The notes: a model not told the origin generated them from the letters alone. A stretch of DNA of 64,000 nt from Clostridium tunisiense TJ (GCF_000300195.1 NZ_AMQH01000009.1:1-64000), one strand, 5' to 3'. Positions 17,768 to 27,424 are shown, counted from the stretch's first letter. A program made the numbers and translations.

Positions 17768-19138
17768 TTATTTTTTGTTGTATTTTTCATAAACCCAGTT
17801 TTCTTTGTTTACTTGTTTTGCTCTAGCAATTGCTAGTGAACCTTTTGGCACCCTATGTGTAATTGTAGACCCCGCTGCAATATAAGTGTCCTTTTCTACA
17901 ACTACAGGAGAAATAAGATTTGAGTTACATCCAATAAACACATTATCTTCTATAACAGTTTTATTCTTACTTCTACCATCATAATTTACAATTACTGTTC
18001 CACAACCAAAGTTACAATCACGGCCTACTTCTGCATCTCCTATGTAAGTTAAGTGAGATACCTTTGTTCCATCACCAATAGTTGATTTTTTAATTTCTAC
18101 AAAGTCACCTATTCTTGCATTCTTACCAATATTAGTGTCTGGTCTTATATATGCAAAAGGACCTACTGTAGTATTTTCTCCAACATTACTGTCTAGAACT
18201 ACTGAATTTTGCACTGTAACATTATTTTCAATAACAGAATTACTAATTCTATTGTTTGGGTACAGAATACAATTATCTTTAATTACTGTATTTCCTTGAA
18301 GCATATTTCCTGGATAAATCACAGTATCTTTTCCAATTTTAACATTCCAGTCTATATAAGTAGATTTTGGATCAATGATTATTGCTCCATTCTCCATATG
18401 TTTCTTATTAATTCTTTCTCTCATGATAGATTCAGCTGCTGCTAGTTCTACCTTGGAATTTACTGCGGTAATTTCCTCTACAGTTACGTCAACAGCTCCA
18501 ACTTTTTTTCCTTCTTTTTTTAAAATTTCAATTACATCAGTTAAATAGTATTCCCCTTGATTATTATTGTTATTAAGTTTTGATAAGGTATTTAAAAGAT
18601 CTTCGATATCAAAGCAATACATTCCTGAGTTAATTTCCTTAACCTCTATTTCTGATGGAGTACAATCTTTAAACTCTACTATTTTTTCTACTTCACCTTT
18701 AGAATTTCTTATAATTCTACCGTATTTTGCTGGTTCCGCCATTATGGAAGTTAGGATTGTTGCATTATAATTTCCTTCTTCATGATAATTAACTAAGTTA
18801 TTAACAGTACCTTCTGTAATAAGAGGACCATCTCCTACAAAAATTGCAACTGATCCAGTTTTACCTTTTAAGAATTCCTCTGCACACATTACTGCATGGC
18901 CAGTACCTAATTGCTCCTCTTGAACTGAGTAGTAAATATTTCTGCTTTCGGTACCTTTTCTAACTTTTTCAGCACCTTTTCCAATAACTACATTTACATC
19001 TTCTATATTGCAACTTCTTATGTTATCTATTACATGGTTTATCATTTCCTTGCCACACACTTGATGTAGTACCTTTGGCGTATCTGAATTCATTCTCTTT
19101 CCTTCACCAGCGGCTAAAATAATAGCACATTTATACAC
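17768..19138 (-). CDS. glmU: Bifunctional GlmU: GlcNAc-1-P uridyltransferase / GlcN-1-P acetyltransferase
   Basis: With the GTG start chosen here the protein is 456 residues, the canonical GlmU length. The N-terminal pyrophosphorylase has [20 protein letters not shown], and the C-terminal left-handed beta helix carries hexapeptide repeats and [13 protein letters not shown]. GlmU makes UDP-GlcNAc for peptidoglycan. The GTG lies six bases after AGAGGTG and yields the normal N-terminus; a longer reading frame would add 18 residues foreign to the family. The gene has a long leader with a consensus promoter about 200 bases upstream and two mini-ORFs in between. prs follows in the same transcript. 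Confidence 0.95.
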   Translation of the reverse strand: MYKCAIILAAGEGKRMNSDTPKVLHQVCGKEMINHVIDNIRSCNIEDVNVVIGKGAEKVRKGTESRNIYYSVQEEQLGTGHAVMCAEEFLKGKTGSVAIFVGDGPLITEGTVNNLVNYHEEGNYNATILTSIMAEPAKYGRIIRNSKGEVEKIVEFKDCTPSEIEVKEINSGMYCFDIEDLLNTLSKLNNNNNQGEYYLTDVIEILKKEGKKVGAVDVTVEEITAVNSKVELAAAESIMRERINKKHMENGAIIIDPKSTYIDWNVKIGKDTVIYPGNMLQGNTVIKDNCILYPNNRISNSVIENNVTVQNSVVLDSNVGENTTVGPFAYIRPDTNIGKNARIGDFVEIKKSTIGDGTKVSHLTYIGDAEVGRDCNFGCGTVIVNYDGRSKNKTVIEDNVFIGCNSNLISPVVVEKDTYIAAGSTITHRVPKGSLAIARAKQVNKENWVYEKYNKK

Positions 19139-19221
19139 TCTCAACACCTCTTTAATAACATTTTTCAAGGCTATTCCCTTCATCTTCTTCAAAGCATAAC
19201 CTCTATATGAATGAATATTTA

Positions 19222-19275
19222 TTAAGAGCTTCCACTCCTTCTAAAATTACCGAATAAAGTAACCTTATTCACCAT
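19222..19275 (-). CDS. Possible 17-codon leader ORF 2 of glmU
   Basis: Starts with ATG immediately after the stop codon of leader ORF 1 (TAAATG) and encodes [17 protein letters not shown]. It has no separate ribosome binding site, so translation would depend on reinitiation. It ends 84 bases before the glmU start. Its meaning is uncertain. Confidence 0.25.
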   Translation of the reverse strand: MVNKVTLFGNFRRSGSS

Positions 19276-19323
19276 TTAACGAATAATATATACTCTTGTA
19301 GAAAAATCATTAGTGATACCCAT
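19276..19323 (-). CDS. Possible 15-codon leader ORF 1 of glmU
   Basis: ATG lies nine bases after AGAGG and about 20 bases after the predicted transcription start, encoding MGITNDFSTRVYIIR. The position right behind a consensus promoter and the ribosome binding site make translation plausible. No terminator/antiterminator pair is obvious between it and glmU. Confidence 0.3.
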   Translation of the reverse strand: MGITNDFSTRVYIIR

Positions 19324-19340
19324 ATATAACATTCCTCTTT

Positions 19341-19369
19341 ATTATATTTTATGTGACAAACTTTTTCAA
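19341..19369 (-). promoter_or_regulatory. Sigma-A promoter for glmU-prs
   Basis: Minus strand TTGAAA, 17-base spacer, TATAAT. It lies about 200 bases upstream of the glmU start codon and is the best vegetative promoter in the 516-base spoVG-glmU gap. Confidence 0.75.
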
Positions 19370-19626
19370 TAACCGAAGGCTTTATTAGAAAATTCAATTA
19401 ACATTCACATATTTTTATTATGTTCGTATTATATTACATTCTTGCGAAATACTTATTGTGTAAAATTAAAGTTGTCAGAACCTCATTGTGGTAAATATCC
19501 TTATTAACCATGGGAATTGTAGTTAATCTTAGTTGCTTATAACTTTAATTGTTATGAATTTTTATTGTTAACAACTAAAACTGATTGTAACAGTAACTTC
19601 CAGTAAGGGTATTTATTTCAAAATAA

Positions 19627-19653
19627 AAAAAAGGAGATAATTACTCCTTTTTT
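19627..19653 (-). terminator. Terminator of spoVG
   Basis: AAAAAAGGAG / CTCCTTTTTT with a 7-nt loop directly after the spoVG stop codon; the minus strand reads into a run of eight T residues. Confidence 0.85.
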
Positions 19654-19654
19654 C

Positions 19655-19942
19655 TTAGTTACTTATTTCATCTACTAAAGGCTCTTCATTCTTAACTTTT
19701 TCGTATTCATCAAGAATTGCCTTTTGTATTTTTTCTCTAGTTTCTGTATTGATTGGATGTGCTATGTCCTTAAATTCTCCATCTGGAGTTTTTCTACTTG
19801 GCATAGCGATAAAGTTTCCGTTTTGTCCTTCTATAACTTTTATATCATGAACAACGAATTCATTATCTAAAGTTATAGATACGATAGCTTTCATTTTTCC
19901 TTCACTAGCTATCTTTCTTATTCTCACATCAGTAATTTGCAT
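19655..19942 (-). CDS. spoVG: Regulatory RNA-binding protein SpoVG
   Basis: 95 residues, full length for SpoVG. The start [20 protein letters not shown] is conserved, as are [18 protein letters not shown] and [20 protein letters not shown]. The chosen ATG follows GGAGGTGG at five bases; an upstream in-frame start would add five residues without such a site. SpoVG affects septation, sporulation and many other processes as a site-specific nucleic-acid-binding protein. It appears monocistronic between purR and glmU, as in many Firmicutes. Confidence 0.96.
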   Translation of the reverse strand: MQITDVRIRKIASEGKMKAIVSITLDNEFVVHDIKVIEGQNGNFIAMPSRKTPDGEFKDIAHPINTETREKIQKAILDEYEKVKNEEPLVDEISN

Positions 19943-20242
19943 GTATTCCACCTCCAAGATGTTGTTGAATTAGTTATTCTCCATTTCCATCGAAAATCCT
20001 TCTAATATTCTGAAAAATTTAATATTTTAAGTCAATTTAACACATAAATTTATCGACATTTATGGAAAATTATTACTAAATCTACTTTTCATCAGTTCCT
20101 TCTTTTGTATAATGTATATATTTTTCTCTCATATAAAGCAAATTTGAGAATTTCACTTTTATGTGAATTCATTTAGGCTTTTTCAAAGATTTTTATATAC
20201 AATATTAAAACTATAGCCTGGAAGCTTATATAACATGAAAAT

Positions 20243-21067
20243 TTACATGTTTTTAGAAGGGCTAACTATAGCTACTCCTTCTTCATCTATGCCTGAAAAT
20301 TCCACTAAGGAAACATAATCTTTTACAAGCTTATCTTTCATCTCTATGTTGTCAATTAAGAAGCCACAACCTAAAAGTTCGCTGTCGAATTCATTAAGTA
20401 GCTCCTTTATGCCCTTAGCAGTTCCTCCTGCTCTCATAAAATCGTCAATGAAAATACATTTGCTATTTTTATTCATTGATTTTCTTGAAAGAGACATGGT
20501 TTGAAGTCGATTGCTTGAACCCGATGCATAATTAATGCTCACAGTGGTCCCTTCTGTGAATTTGGTATCATGTCTTACTGTAACCAGCTGAATTCCTAGT
20601 TGCTTTGCTACCTCATAAGCAAGTGGAATACCTTTGGTTTCTATAGTTACGACATAGTCCACCTCTAGATGAGAAAACCTGGATGCTAGCGCTACTGCTG
20701 CATTGTGTATTAGAGCTGGATTATAAGCAATATCAGTAATATATAAAAAATTTCCTGGAATTACTCTGGAACTTTCTCTTAGTGCTTTACAAAGTTCCTG
20801 TAAAAACCTATCTTTCTCACTATCTGATATATTATTTATAAACTTAACTCCACCTGCAGCTCCTGCAACGGTTTCAACCTTTCCCATTGATAGCTCTTCT
20901 AATATTTCTCTCACAATAACTATATCTTCACTAACAGTAGACTTAGCTGCATTAAATAGTTCTGTAAAAGTACTTAAATTTATCACTGTATTAGGGTTTT
21001 CAGTCAAAATTTTAGTAATTCCAACTACCCTTTCATTTCTACTAAACTTATCATTACCTTTTCCCAT
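20243..21067 (-). CDS. purR: Purine operon repressor PurR (Bacillus type)
   Basis: 274 residues. The N-terminal winged helix (about 1-75, KFSRNERVVGITKILTENPN) is followed by a phosphoribosyltransferase-like domain whose PRPP loop is KCIFIDDFMRAGGTAKG. PurR binds PurBoxes and is released by PRPP. The ATG is preceded by GGAAAGG at a rather long spacing. A PurBox-like site lies 110 bases upstream, consistent with autoregulation. Downstream are spoVG, glmU and prs, the last making the PRPP effector. A small hairpin (AACATG...CATGTT) overlaps the stop codon and may end the transcript. Confidence 0.94.
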   Translation of the reverse strand: MGKGNDKFSRNERVVGITKILTENPNTVINLSTFTELFNAAKSTVSEDIVIVREILEELSMGKVETVAGAAGGVKFINNISDSEKDRFLQELCKALRESSRVIPGNFLYITDIAYNPALIHNAAVALASRFSHLEVDYVVTIETKGIPLAYEVAKQLGIQLVTVRHDTKFTEGTTVSINYASGSSNRLQTMSLSRKSMNKNSKCIFIDDFMRAGGTAKGIKELLNEFDSELLGCGFLIDNIEMKDKLVKDYVSLVEFSGIDEEGVAIVSPSKNM

Positions 21068-21177
21068 GGCTATACAAACCTTTCCGAATCTTTATTATTA
21101 TACTTTTATTATTTTATAGTTTTTTCCTTCATATTACAATTATTTTCGCAAAGTATATTTTTAATTTATTATTTACT

Positions 21178-21190
21178 TAAGTTCGGATAT
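21178..21190 (-). promoter_or_regulatory. PurBox-like operator upstream of purR
   Basis: Minus strand ATATCCGAACTTA matches the Bacillus PurBox pattern AWWWCCGAACWWT at 12 of 13 positions. A second box in opposite orientation, as normally needed for strong binding, is not evident; the nearest candidate (ATTTTCGCAAAGT) is poor. Confidence 0.45.
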
Positions 21191-21311
21191 ATAAACCTAT
21201 AGGATTTTCAGCATAGATTTTACCCATGTTTTAGAAGTATAATTCCCCCCATCCTTTTTATGTGTGCTTCTTTGCATAAAAATTTAACTTTGGTGGGAGC
21301 TAAATTTCCTT

Positions 21312-21350
21312 TCAAAGTCTCTCTACAAAATGAACTTGTTCATTATTTAA
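21312..21350. repeat. 39-bp intergenic repeat, copy 2
   Basis: Differs from the copy at 30571 at only two of 39 positions. The right part contains the dyad ATGAAC-TT-GTTCAT followed by TATTTAA. It lies between purR and the opp terminator. Confidence 0.8.
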
Positions 21351-21382
21351 AGGAACAGACTTACCTCTTAAGTCTGTTCCTT
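21350..21382 (-). terminator. Terminator of the opp operon
   Basis: Perfect 14-bp inverted repeat AAGGAACAGACTTA / TAAGTCTGTTCCTT with a 5-nt loop, 20 bases after the oppF stop codon. The minus strand then reads TTAAATAATG, giving a short T-tract. Confidence 0.8.
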
Positions 21383-21402
21383 ATCTGTTATATATTCATT
21401 AA

Positions 21403-22371
21403 TTATAATATATGACAAGCTACAAAGTGGTTCTTTTCTATTTCCCTAAGTTTAGGAAGTTCTTCACTGCAAATCTTTTTTGCGTATTTACATCTTGGTG
21501 CAAATCTGCAGCCTGGTTTTGGATTAATAGGGCTTGTTACTTCACCTTCTAAAGGTATTTGAACCTTAGACTTACCTACTATTGGGTCTGCAATTGGAAT
21601 GGCTGATAGTAAAGCTTGAGTATAAGGATGAAGCGGCCTCTCATATAGATCATTACTTCCTCCAAGTTCAACTAGAGTTCCAAGGTACATAACTCCTACC
21701 CTATCAGATATATGCCTTACCATGGATAAGTCATGAGCGATAAACAGGTATGTTAGCCCCATTTCCTTTTGAAGCTCAATTAATAGATTTACTACTTGTG
21801 CTTGAATAGAAACATCAAGAGCTGAGATAGGCTCATCACATACTATAAATTCTGGGTTTATAGCAAGTGCTCTAGCTATACCTATTCTTTGTCTTTGCCC
21901 TCCTGAAAACTCATGAGGAAATCTTTGAGCATGCTCAGAATTTAATCCAACCTTATCTAGCATTTCTTGTATTTTATCTATTCTTTCTTTACCCTTGTAA
22001 AGTCCGTGAATATCAATTCCTTCAGCTATGATATCGCCAACTGTCATTCTAGGATTTAAGGAAGCATAAGGGTCTTGGAATATTATTTGAGCTTTTTTGG
22101 AGAAACTTCTAAGTTCCTTAGGATTAAGGGAATGAATATCTCTTCCCTCATAGATAACCTCTCCACCAGTGGCAGAATATAATCCTAAGATAGTCTTTCC
22201 ACAGGTGGTCTTCCCACAACCGGACTCCCCTACCAGTCCTAAGGTTTCACCTTTTCTTATATAAAAGCTTACATCATCTACTGCATTTAGTGTAGCTTTT
22301 CTTCCAACCTTAAAATATTTCTTTAGATTTTTAACTTCTAATAATATATCATTAGGCTTTTTTTCTTCCAT
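21403..22371 (-). CDS. oppF: Oligopeptide ABC transporter ATP-binding protein OppF
   Basis: 322 residues. Walker A GESGCGKTTCGKT, signature FSGGQRQRIGIARAL, Walker B FIVCDEPISALD and the switch His in FIAHDLSMV are intact. The C-terminal oligopeptide-transporter extension is present with GCRFAPRCKYAKKIC. It pairs with OppD to power peptide import. Its ATG overlaps the oppD stop by one base, showing coupling. It is the last gene of oppABCDF. Confidence 0.93.
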   Translation of the reverse strand: MEEKKPNDILLEVKNLKKYFKVGRKATLNAVDDVSFYIRKGETLGLVGESGCGKTTCGKTILGLYSATGGEVIYEGRDIHSLNPKELRSFSKKAQIIFQDPYASLNPRMTVGDIIAEGIDIHGLYKGKERIDKIQEMLDKVGLNSEHAQRFPHEFSGGQRQRIGIARALAINPEFIVCDEPISALDVSIQAQVVNLLIELQKEMGLTYLFIAHDLSMVRHISDRVGVMYLGTLVELGGSNDLYERPLHPYTQALLSAIPIADPIVGKSKVQIPLEGEVTSPINPKPGCRFAPRCKYAKKICSEELPKLREIEKNHFVACHIL

Positions 22372-23390
22372 TACTCAATACCTCCTGCTCTAAGTGGAGA
22401 TTCCACTCTTGGTGCCTTAGGATGCATAAGCCAACAAGACACTGAATGAGTATCACTGATCTTTGTTGAGCCAGGCATTTCTTCAAGACATGCCTGCATA
22501 CAGTAATCACACCTTGCTGCAAATGGGCATCCTACTGGTGGCTTTAATAGGTCTGGCGGAGTTCCGCTAATTGAATATAATGAAGCTTTATTCTTTGAAT
22601 TTAACTGTGGTGCAGATTTTATAAGTGCCCAAGTATAAGGGTGCTTAGAATTATAGAATATTTCTTCAGTTGTGCCCCTCTCAACTATGAGACCCGAATA
22701 CATAACCTGTACCCTATCAGCCACTGTAGCCACTAAACCTAAATCATGAGTAATCATTATTATTGAGGTTCCAAACTTAGTTTGAAGATCCTTCATAAGT
22801 CCCATTATTTGAGCCTGTATAGTAACGTCTAGTGCTGTAGTGGGCTCATCTGCAATTAATATCTTAGGATTACAAGCAAGAGCTATAGCTATGGATACCC
22901 TTTGTCTCATTCCCCCTGAAAATTGATGAGGATATTGGTTTGCTCTTTTTTCAGCATTAGGGATTCTAACTAGCTCGAGAATTTTTACTGCTTCTTTTAA
23001 GGCCTCATTTTTATTTAGACCTCTATGAATTATTAAGCTCTCTGCAATTTGATGTCCAATCTTAGTTGTAGGATTTAAAGAGGTCATAGGATCTTGAAAT
23101 ATCATGCTTATTTCCCCACCTCTTAAGTCAATGAGCTCTCTTTTACTCATTTTAAGTATGTCTTTTCCACAAAAATTAATCTCTGATTCCTTTTTTATTT
23201 CCCCTGGTGGAGTTTGTATTAATCTTAATATAGCCTTTGAAGTAACTGTTTTTCCGCAGCCTGACTCTCCAACTATAGCTAGAGTTTCAGCCTTATCTAA
23301 ATGAAAGCTTATCCCTCTTACAGATTGAACCTCTCCAGCATAGGTATGATAAGAAACCTTTAAATTATTAACTTCTAATAACTTTTCCAT
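22371..23390 (-). CDS. oppD: Oligopeptide ABC transporter ATP-binding protein OppD
   Basis: 339 residues. Walker A GESGCGKTVTSKAIL, the Q-loop MIFQDPMTSLNPTTKIG, signature FSGGMRQRVSIAIAL, Walker B ILIADEPTTALD and MITHDLGLVATVADR are all present. The C-terminal domain has GCPFAARCDYCMQAC, where cysteines in some relatives bind an iron-sulfur cluster. The ATG is 12 bases past the oppC stop, after GGGGGTACAC. Confidence 0.93.
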   Translation of the reverse strand: MEKLLEVNNLKVSYHTYAGEVQSVRGISFHLDKAETLAIVGESGCGKTVTSKAILRLIQTPPGEIKKESEINFCGKDILKMSKRELIDLRGGEISMIFQDPMTSLNPTTKIGHQIAESLIIHRGLNKNEALKEAVKILELVRIPNAEKRANQYPHQFSGGMRQRVSIAIALACNPKILIADEPTTALDVTIQAQIMGLMKDLQTKFGTSIIMITHDLGLVATVADRVQVMYSGLIVERGTTEEIFYNSKHPYTWALIKSAPQLNSKNKASLYSISGTPPDLLKPPVGCPFAARCDYCMQACLEEMPGSTKISDTHSVSCWLMHPKAPRVESPLRAGGIE

Positions 23391-23402
23391 ATGTGTACCC
23401 CC

Positions 23403-24320
23403 TTATTGACGAAGCTTTGGATCTAGAGCATCTCTTAACCCATCACCAAGCAAGTTGAAGCATAACATTGTTAAGCTTATTAATATTGCTGGGAATAATA
23501 ACTGATAGGGATGGAATAAGAATGTTGTCCTAGCATCTGCAGCTAAGGCACCCCAACTGGTACTAGGTGGTTGAATTCCAAGTCCTACAAAACTTAGGAA
23601 AGCTTCAGTAAAGATCAGTCCTGGAATTTCCATAGTAAGTACAACTATAACAATGCTCATGATATTGGGAACTACATGTTTTGCAATAATTCTAAAGGGT
23701 TTTGCCCCCAAAGCCTTAGCAGCTGCTACATATTCAAGTTCCTTTATTTGAAGCACCTGCCCTCTAACCATTCTGGCAGTTCCTATCCAACCTGTTATGG
23801 TTATGGCAATAATTAGTGATACTAGCCCTGGCTTTAGTAAAAGTGAGATAAGAATTATAACTACCATATCTGGTATACAGCCTATAATTTCTATAATTCT
23901 CATCATTATATTGTCAACAACTCCACCAAAGTACCCTGCTACTCCTCCATATACTAACCCAATTAATATATCTATGACTGCCCCAACGATTCCAATAATG
24001 ATTGAAACTCTACCTCCGACCCAAATACGAGCAAACAAATCTCTTCCAACACTGTCCGTTCCAAACCAATGCTCTGCATTGGGTCTTACATTTCTTGCCT
24101 TAGCATCAATTGCTGCAAAGTCAAATTTAGCCATATAAGGTCCTATAACTGTCATGATTGCAATTATGATTAATAAAACTAATGCTATCATAGCTACTTT
24201 ATTTTGCTTTAATCTTCTTCTTGCATCCTGCCAATAGCTCATGCTAGGACGATTAATCTTTTCACTATTTAAATTATTACAGCCTATAATAGCCAGTTTT
24301 TCTGAACTCATTTCAGACAT
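23403..24320 (-). CDS. oppC: Oligopeptide ABC transporter permease OppC
   Basis: 305 residues. A polar N-terminal tail leads to six membrane spans. WFGTDSVGRDLFARIWVGGR is the OppC/DppC hallmark, and AAKALGAKPFRIIAKHVVPN is the EAA loop that docks the ATPases. DGLRDALDPKLRQ is the family C-terminus. It forms the translocation pore with OppB, whose stop codon is only a few bases upstream. Confidence 0.93.
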   Translation of the reverse strand: MSEMSSEKLAIIGCNNLNSEKINRPSMSYWQDARRRLKQNKVAMIALVLLIIIAIMTVIGPYMAKFDFAAIDAKARNVRPNAEHWFGTDSVGRDLFARIWVGGRVSIIIGIVGAVIDILIGLVYGGVAGYFGGVVDNIMMRIIEIIGCIPDMVVIILISLLLKPGLVSLIIAITITGWIGTARMVRGQVLQIKELEYVAAAKALGAKPFRIIAKHVVPNIMSIVIVVLTMEIPGLIFTEAFLSFVGLGIQPPSTSWGALAADARTTFLFHPYQLLFPAILISLTMLCFNLLGDGLRDALDPKLRQ

Positions 24321-24324
24321 ACCA

Positions 24325-25266
24325 TTACCCCCTATCTTTATTACCTTGAACTCTGATTCTTGGATCCACTAACCCATAGATAATATCAACTATTAAAAGA
24401 GAGAATATATACAGAGCTGATATTAAAATGGTTTGACCCATTATCATCATATAATCCTTTGATGTTACAGAAGTAACGTAATATTGTCCAAAACCTGGAA
24501 TAGAGAAAATAGTTTCAATTACAAAGGCCCCTGTAAATATCATTGCAATTTGTGGTCCTAATATAGTTATGGCTGGAAGAATGGCATTTCTTATGATATG
24601 CTTCCAAACTAATGAAATATCTGAAACACCTTTTGCCTTTGCAGTTAATATATAGTCCTGATTTACTACATCAAGAGTACTAGATCTCATATATCTTGCA
24701 TAAACAGCCACTGAACGTAATCCTAAGGCTATAGCTGGTAAAATTGTATATTTGAAACCCTCATATCCTTGTATTGGTAGCAACTTAAGCTTAAATCCAA
24801 AGAAAAATTGAAGTAGTGCTGCAAATACAAATCCAGGTATGGCAACCCCTAAAAGTGCTATAACCATAACAATATAATCTGGATATCTTCCTCTGTTAAA
24901 AGCAGCAATTACTCCTAAAGCTATTCCTAAGGTTACTCCAAGCACTAAGCCCTCGGCTCCAATCTTTGCTGAAATAGGTGCATTATTAACTATAATATCT
25001 TTAACAGTTCTTCCTGGATGATCAAAGGATTCCCCTAAATCAAAGTGAGTTACAATTCCTTTTAAGTAGTAAACATATTGTTCTGGCAGTGATTTATTTA
25101 AGCCATATTTTTCATAGTAATTTTGTTTAACCTGTTCATTTAACTTTTCAACCTTATCCCCTAATGGATCTCCAGGTATGGCATGCATAAGTACGAAGGT
25201 AATTGTTATAATAACCCAGAGTGTGAAAATCATATATATCAATCTTTTAAATATATACTTTAACAA
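24325..25266 (-). CDS. oppB: Oligopeptide ABC transporter permease OppB
   Basis: About 313 residues with six membrane spans. The N-terminal pattern LKYIFKRLIYMIFTLWVI, PGDPLGDK and the EAA loop TAKAKGVSDISLVWKHIIRN are typical, ending with YGLVDPRIRV. I select a TTG start: GGGGGAGG directly abuts an ATG two codons earlier, too close to use, but is six bases from this TTG, and the resulting N-terminus is that of the family. Confidence 0.9.
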   Translation of the reverse strand: MLKYIFKRLIYMIFTLWVIITITFVLMHAIPGDPLGDKVEKLNEQVKQNYYEKYGLNKSLPEQYVYYLKGIVTHFDLGESFDHPGRTVKDIIVNNAPISAKIGAEGLVLGVTLGIALGVIAAFNRGRYPDYIVMVIALLGVAIPGFVFAALLQFFFGFKLKLLPIQGYEGFKYTILPAIALGLRSVAVYARYMRSSTLDVVNQDYILTAKAKGVSDISLVWKHIIRNAILPAITILGPQIAMIFTGAFVIETIFSIPGFGQYYVTSVTSKDYMMIMGQTILISALYIFSLLIVDIIYGLVDPRIRVQGNKDRG

Positions 25267-25297
25267 GCACATCCTCCCCCTATTCTATATGAAGATA

Positions 25298-25322
25298 TTG
25301 CAGCAGAGATTTTCTGCTGCAA
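25298..25322 (-). other. Intercistronic hairpin between oppA and oppB
   Basis: A perfect 10-bp stem (TTGCAGCAGA / TCTGCTGCAA) with a 5-nt loop lies 11 bases after the oppA stop codon, with no T-run behind it. Such hairpins stabilise the 3' end of an oppA message and explain higher levels of binding protein than permease. Confidence 0.7.
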
Positions 25323-25333
25323 TACAACAAACT

Positions 25334-27028
25334 CTATTTAGATTTGCCTTCAATATATGCGTATTTTAACTCGCAGATACTTCCGAATGTAGGTCTCATA
25401 ACACCTTTAACATATTTATATTGGAATTCACTATGCTTATTAAATACTGTAGGGGCAATAGTTGCATCTTCATAAACTAATATTTTTTCAGCATCCTTGA
25501 AATATTGTAATCTTTGTTTTTGGTCTGAAGTTGAACTAGCTTTATCCATTAACTCATCATATTTCTTATTTGCCCAACCAGTATTATAGTTTGGTCTAGT
25601 TGTATACCACATGTTCATGAAAGTTGATGGGTCATTGTAATCCCCAATCCATGCAAGGTTAGATAATTCATAATCTAAAGCCTTAATTCTATCTCTCTTA
25701 ACCTTACTTTCAACTGTATCAATAGCAATGTTTACACCTAATGCCTTTTGAAGCATTTGTTGATAAACCTCTGCATTTTTCTTACCTAATGCTGAAGTGT
25801 TTCCAACAATATAGTGAACAGTGTATTTAGATGGATCTGGATCTGCTCCAAGCTCTTTTAATCCTTCAATTAGATAAGCTTTAGGATCTTTAACTTCTTT
25901 TTGTAATTCAGTAACAGGGTCAAAGCCAGAAATTTTTCTAAACTCTTCTCCATTTAATTGTAATCTTAACGGAACCCAACCTGTTGCTGGTACTGCTGCT
26001 CCGTCATTAATCATATCAACGATTTGTTGCCTATCTAAAGCAACAGAGAAGGCTCTTCTAACCTTTGCATTACTGAAAAGCTTTACTCCATTTATAGTTG
26101 CAGTTTGATTGAAGTGGAAATAGGATGTACTAGGCTCAATGTTTTCAAGAAGGTCCATTTTCCCTGTGGAATTAAACTTTTCCTTCCAGTCTTGTTTAGT
26201 TACGTTAGCCATATCAAGTCCGCCGTTGTACAACTCTTGCATTTCAGCTTCTTCTTCTTTTATAACTTTAATATTAACTGTATTTAATTTAACTTTATCT
26301 TTATCATAATAGGCTTCATTTTTTTCAAGTACTATCTTGCTATCATGGACCCATTCTTTTAATTTGAATGGTCCACAGGAAAGTAATGTACCTGCATCTG
26401 CTCCATAATTCTTTGCATTCTTTTCAACCATGTCTTGTCTTTGTGGCATAAATAGTGTGAAGTAAGTTAAATTCATAAAATAAGGAGTAGGTTTTTCTAA
26501 AGTGATTACTAAGGTATTGTCATCTGGCGTTGTAATACCAACATCTTCTTTTTTCCCTGTACCGCCATTATAAGCTGAAGCTCCCTTAATCATATCTATT
26601 AATTGAACATAAGTAGCTCCTGTAGCTGGTTCTAAAGTTCTCATTAAAGAATAAGCATAGTCCTTTGATGTAACTTTTTTGCCATCTTCCCAATTAAAAT
26701 CTCTTAAGTGGAAAGTATAAGTAAGTCCATCTGGTGACACATCCCATTTTGTAGCCCCTGCTGGTTTAATCACATCATTTCCCTTTTCATCCTGCTCCAC
26801 TCTAGTTAGAGCTTCCATAGTATCAGTTAAAACCATTCCTCCATAGGTATCATCGTTGATAGATGGGTCAAGACTTCTTACATCTGATATGAAACAGTAA
26901 TTTAAAGTTTGATCCTTATCAATTCCCCCTTGAGCCTCCTTTGGCTTATCTTTCCCACAGCCTGATAAAACCGTAGAAACTGCTATTAATGTGGCAGTAA
27001 GTAGAGTAAGTACCTTTTTACTTTTCAT
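25334..27028 (-). CDS. oppA: Oligopeptide-binding lipoprotein OppA
   Basis: 564 residues, a family 5 extracellular solute-binding protein. A lipoprotein signal (KSKKVLTLLTATLIAVSTV, lipobox VLSGC) anchors it outside the membrane. Seen are AGATKWDVSPDGLTYTFHLR, YGADAGTLLSCGPFKLKEW and RRAFSVALDRQQIVDMI, all characteristic. It captures peptides and delivers them to OppBC. The ATG follows GGAGGATTTTAA. It is the first gene of oppABCDF; the 400-base upstream region holds a possible CodY box and a hairpin at 27210-27239 (TCGGCAT / ATGCCGA). Confidence 0.93.
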   Translation of the reverse strand: MKSKKVLTLLTATLIAVSTVLSGCGKDKPKEAQGGIDKDQTLNYCFISDVRSLDPSINDDTYGGMVLTDTMEALTRVEQDEKGNDVIKPAGATKWDVSPDGLTYTFHLRDFNWEDGKKVTSKDYAYSLMRTLEPATGATYVQLIDMIKGASAYNGGTGKKEDVGITTPDDNTLVITLEKPTPYFMNLTYFTLFMPQRQDMVEKNAKNYGADAGTLLSCGPFKLKEWVHDSKIVLEKNEAYYDKDKVKLNTVNIKVIKEEEAEMQELYNGGLDMANVTKQDWKEKFNSTGKMDLLENIEPSTSYFHFNQTATINGVKLFSNAKVRRAFSVALDRQQIVDMINDGAAVPATGWVPLRLQLNGEEFRKISGFDPVTELQKEVKDPKAYLIEGLKELGADPDPSKYTVHYIVGNTSALGKKNAEVYQQMLQKALGVNIAIDTVESKVKRDRIKALDYELSNLAWIGDYNDPSTFMNMWYTTRPNYNTGWANKKYDELMDKASSTSDQKQRLQYFKDAEKILVYEDATIAPTVFNKHSEFQYKYVKGVMRPTFGSICELKYAYIEGKSK

Positions 27029-27274
27029 TTAAAATCCTCCTTCAACATACATTTAGTTTAGTTGATAGAAAAAAATTTCTACCAGAGGTGAGCATTTTTA
27101 AATTTGTAAAAAATTGCTTTAAAGCATTTTTATAAATATATTCAATTTTCTTCCCTTAATTCCAAAATTTTTATGACATTCATGTTAATAATTTACATTA
27201 AACTAGTTTTCGGCATGTAGGAGGATTTATATATGCCGATTTAGAATAAAAAAATCGATAATTTTAGCTGAAAG

Positions 27275-27289
27275 AATTTTCATAAAACT
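27275..27289. promoter_or_regulatory. Possible CodY box upstream of oppA
   Basis: AATTTTCATAAAACT matches the CodY consensus AATTTTCWGAAAATT at 13 of 15 positions. Peptide importers are common CodY targets, but such matches also arise by chance in AT-rich DNA, and it lies almost 250 bases from the start codon. Confidence 0.3.
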
Positions 27290-27389
27290 CAATATAAGTC
27301 TTTTTATTGTGAATTTTATTCTTTATATTGAGAAATATTATATAATTATATGAAATTGATGAAGTAACACTAAACTTTCGTACAAATAA

Positions 27390-27424
27390 AAAAGGCTACC
27401 TGAAACTCTGTTCAGATAACCCTT
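27390..27424 (-). terminator. Terminator of the MFS exporter gene
   Basis: Minus strand hairpin GGTTATCTGAA / TTCAGGTAGCC (one G-U pair) followed by TTTTTTATTTG, directly after the MFS stop codon. Confidence 0.8.

Noticed and set aside
19139..19654. glmS-type ribozyme or riboswitch in the glmU leader
   Set aside because: The conserved core of the glmS ribozyme and other known riboswitch signatures are absent.
27210..27239. Hairpin with GGAGGATT in its loop upstream of oppA, looking like a sequestered ribosome binding site
   Set aside because: The only start codon behind it opens a three-codon frame on the wrong strand for opp, so it is not a translational switch.
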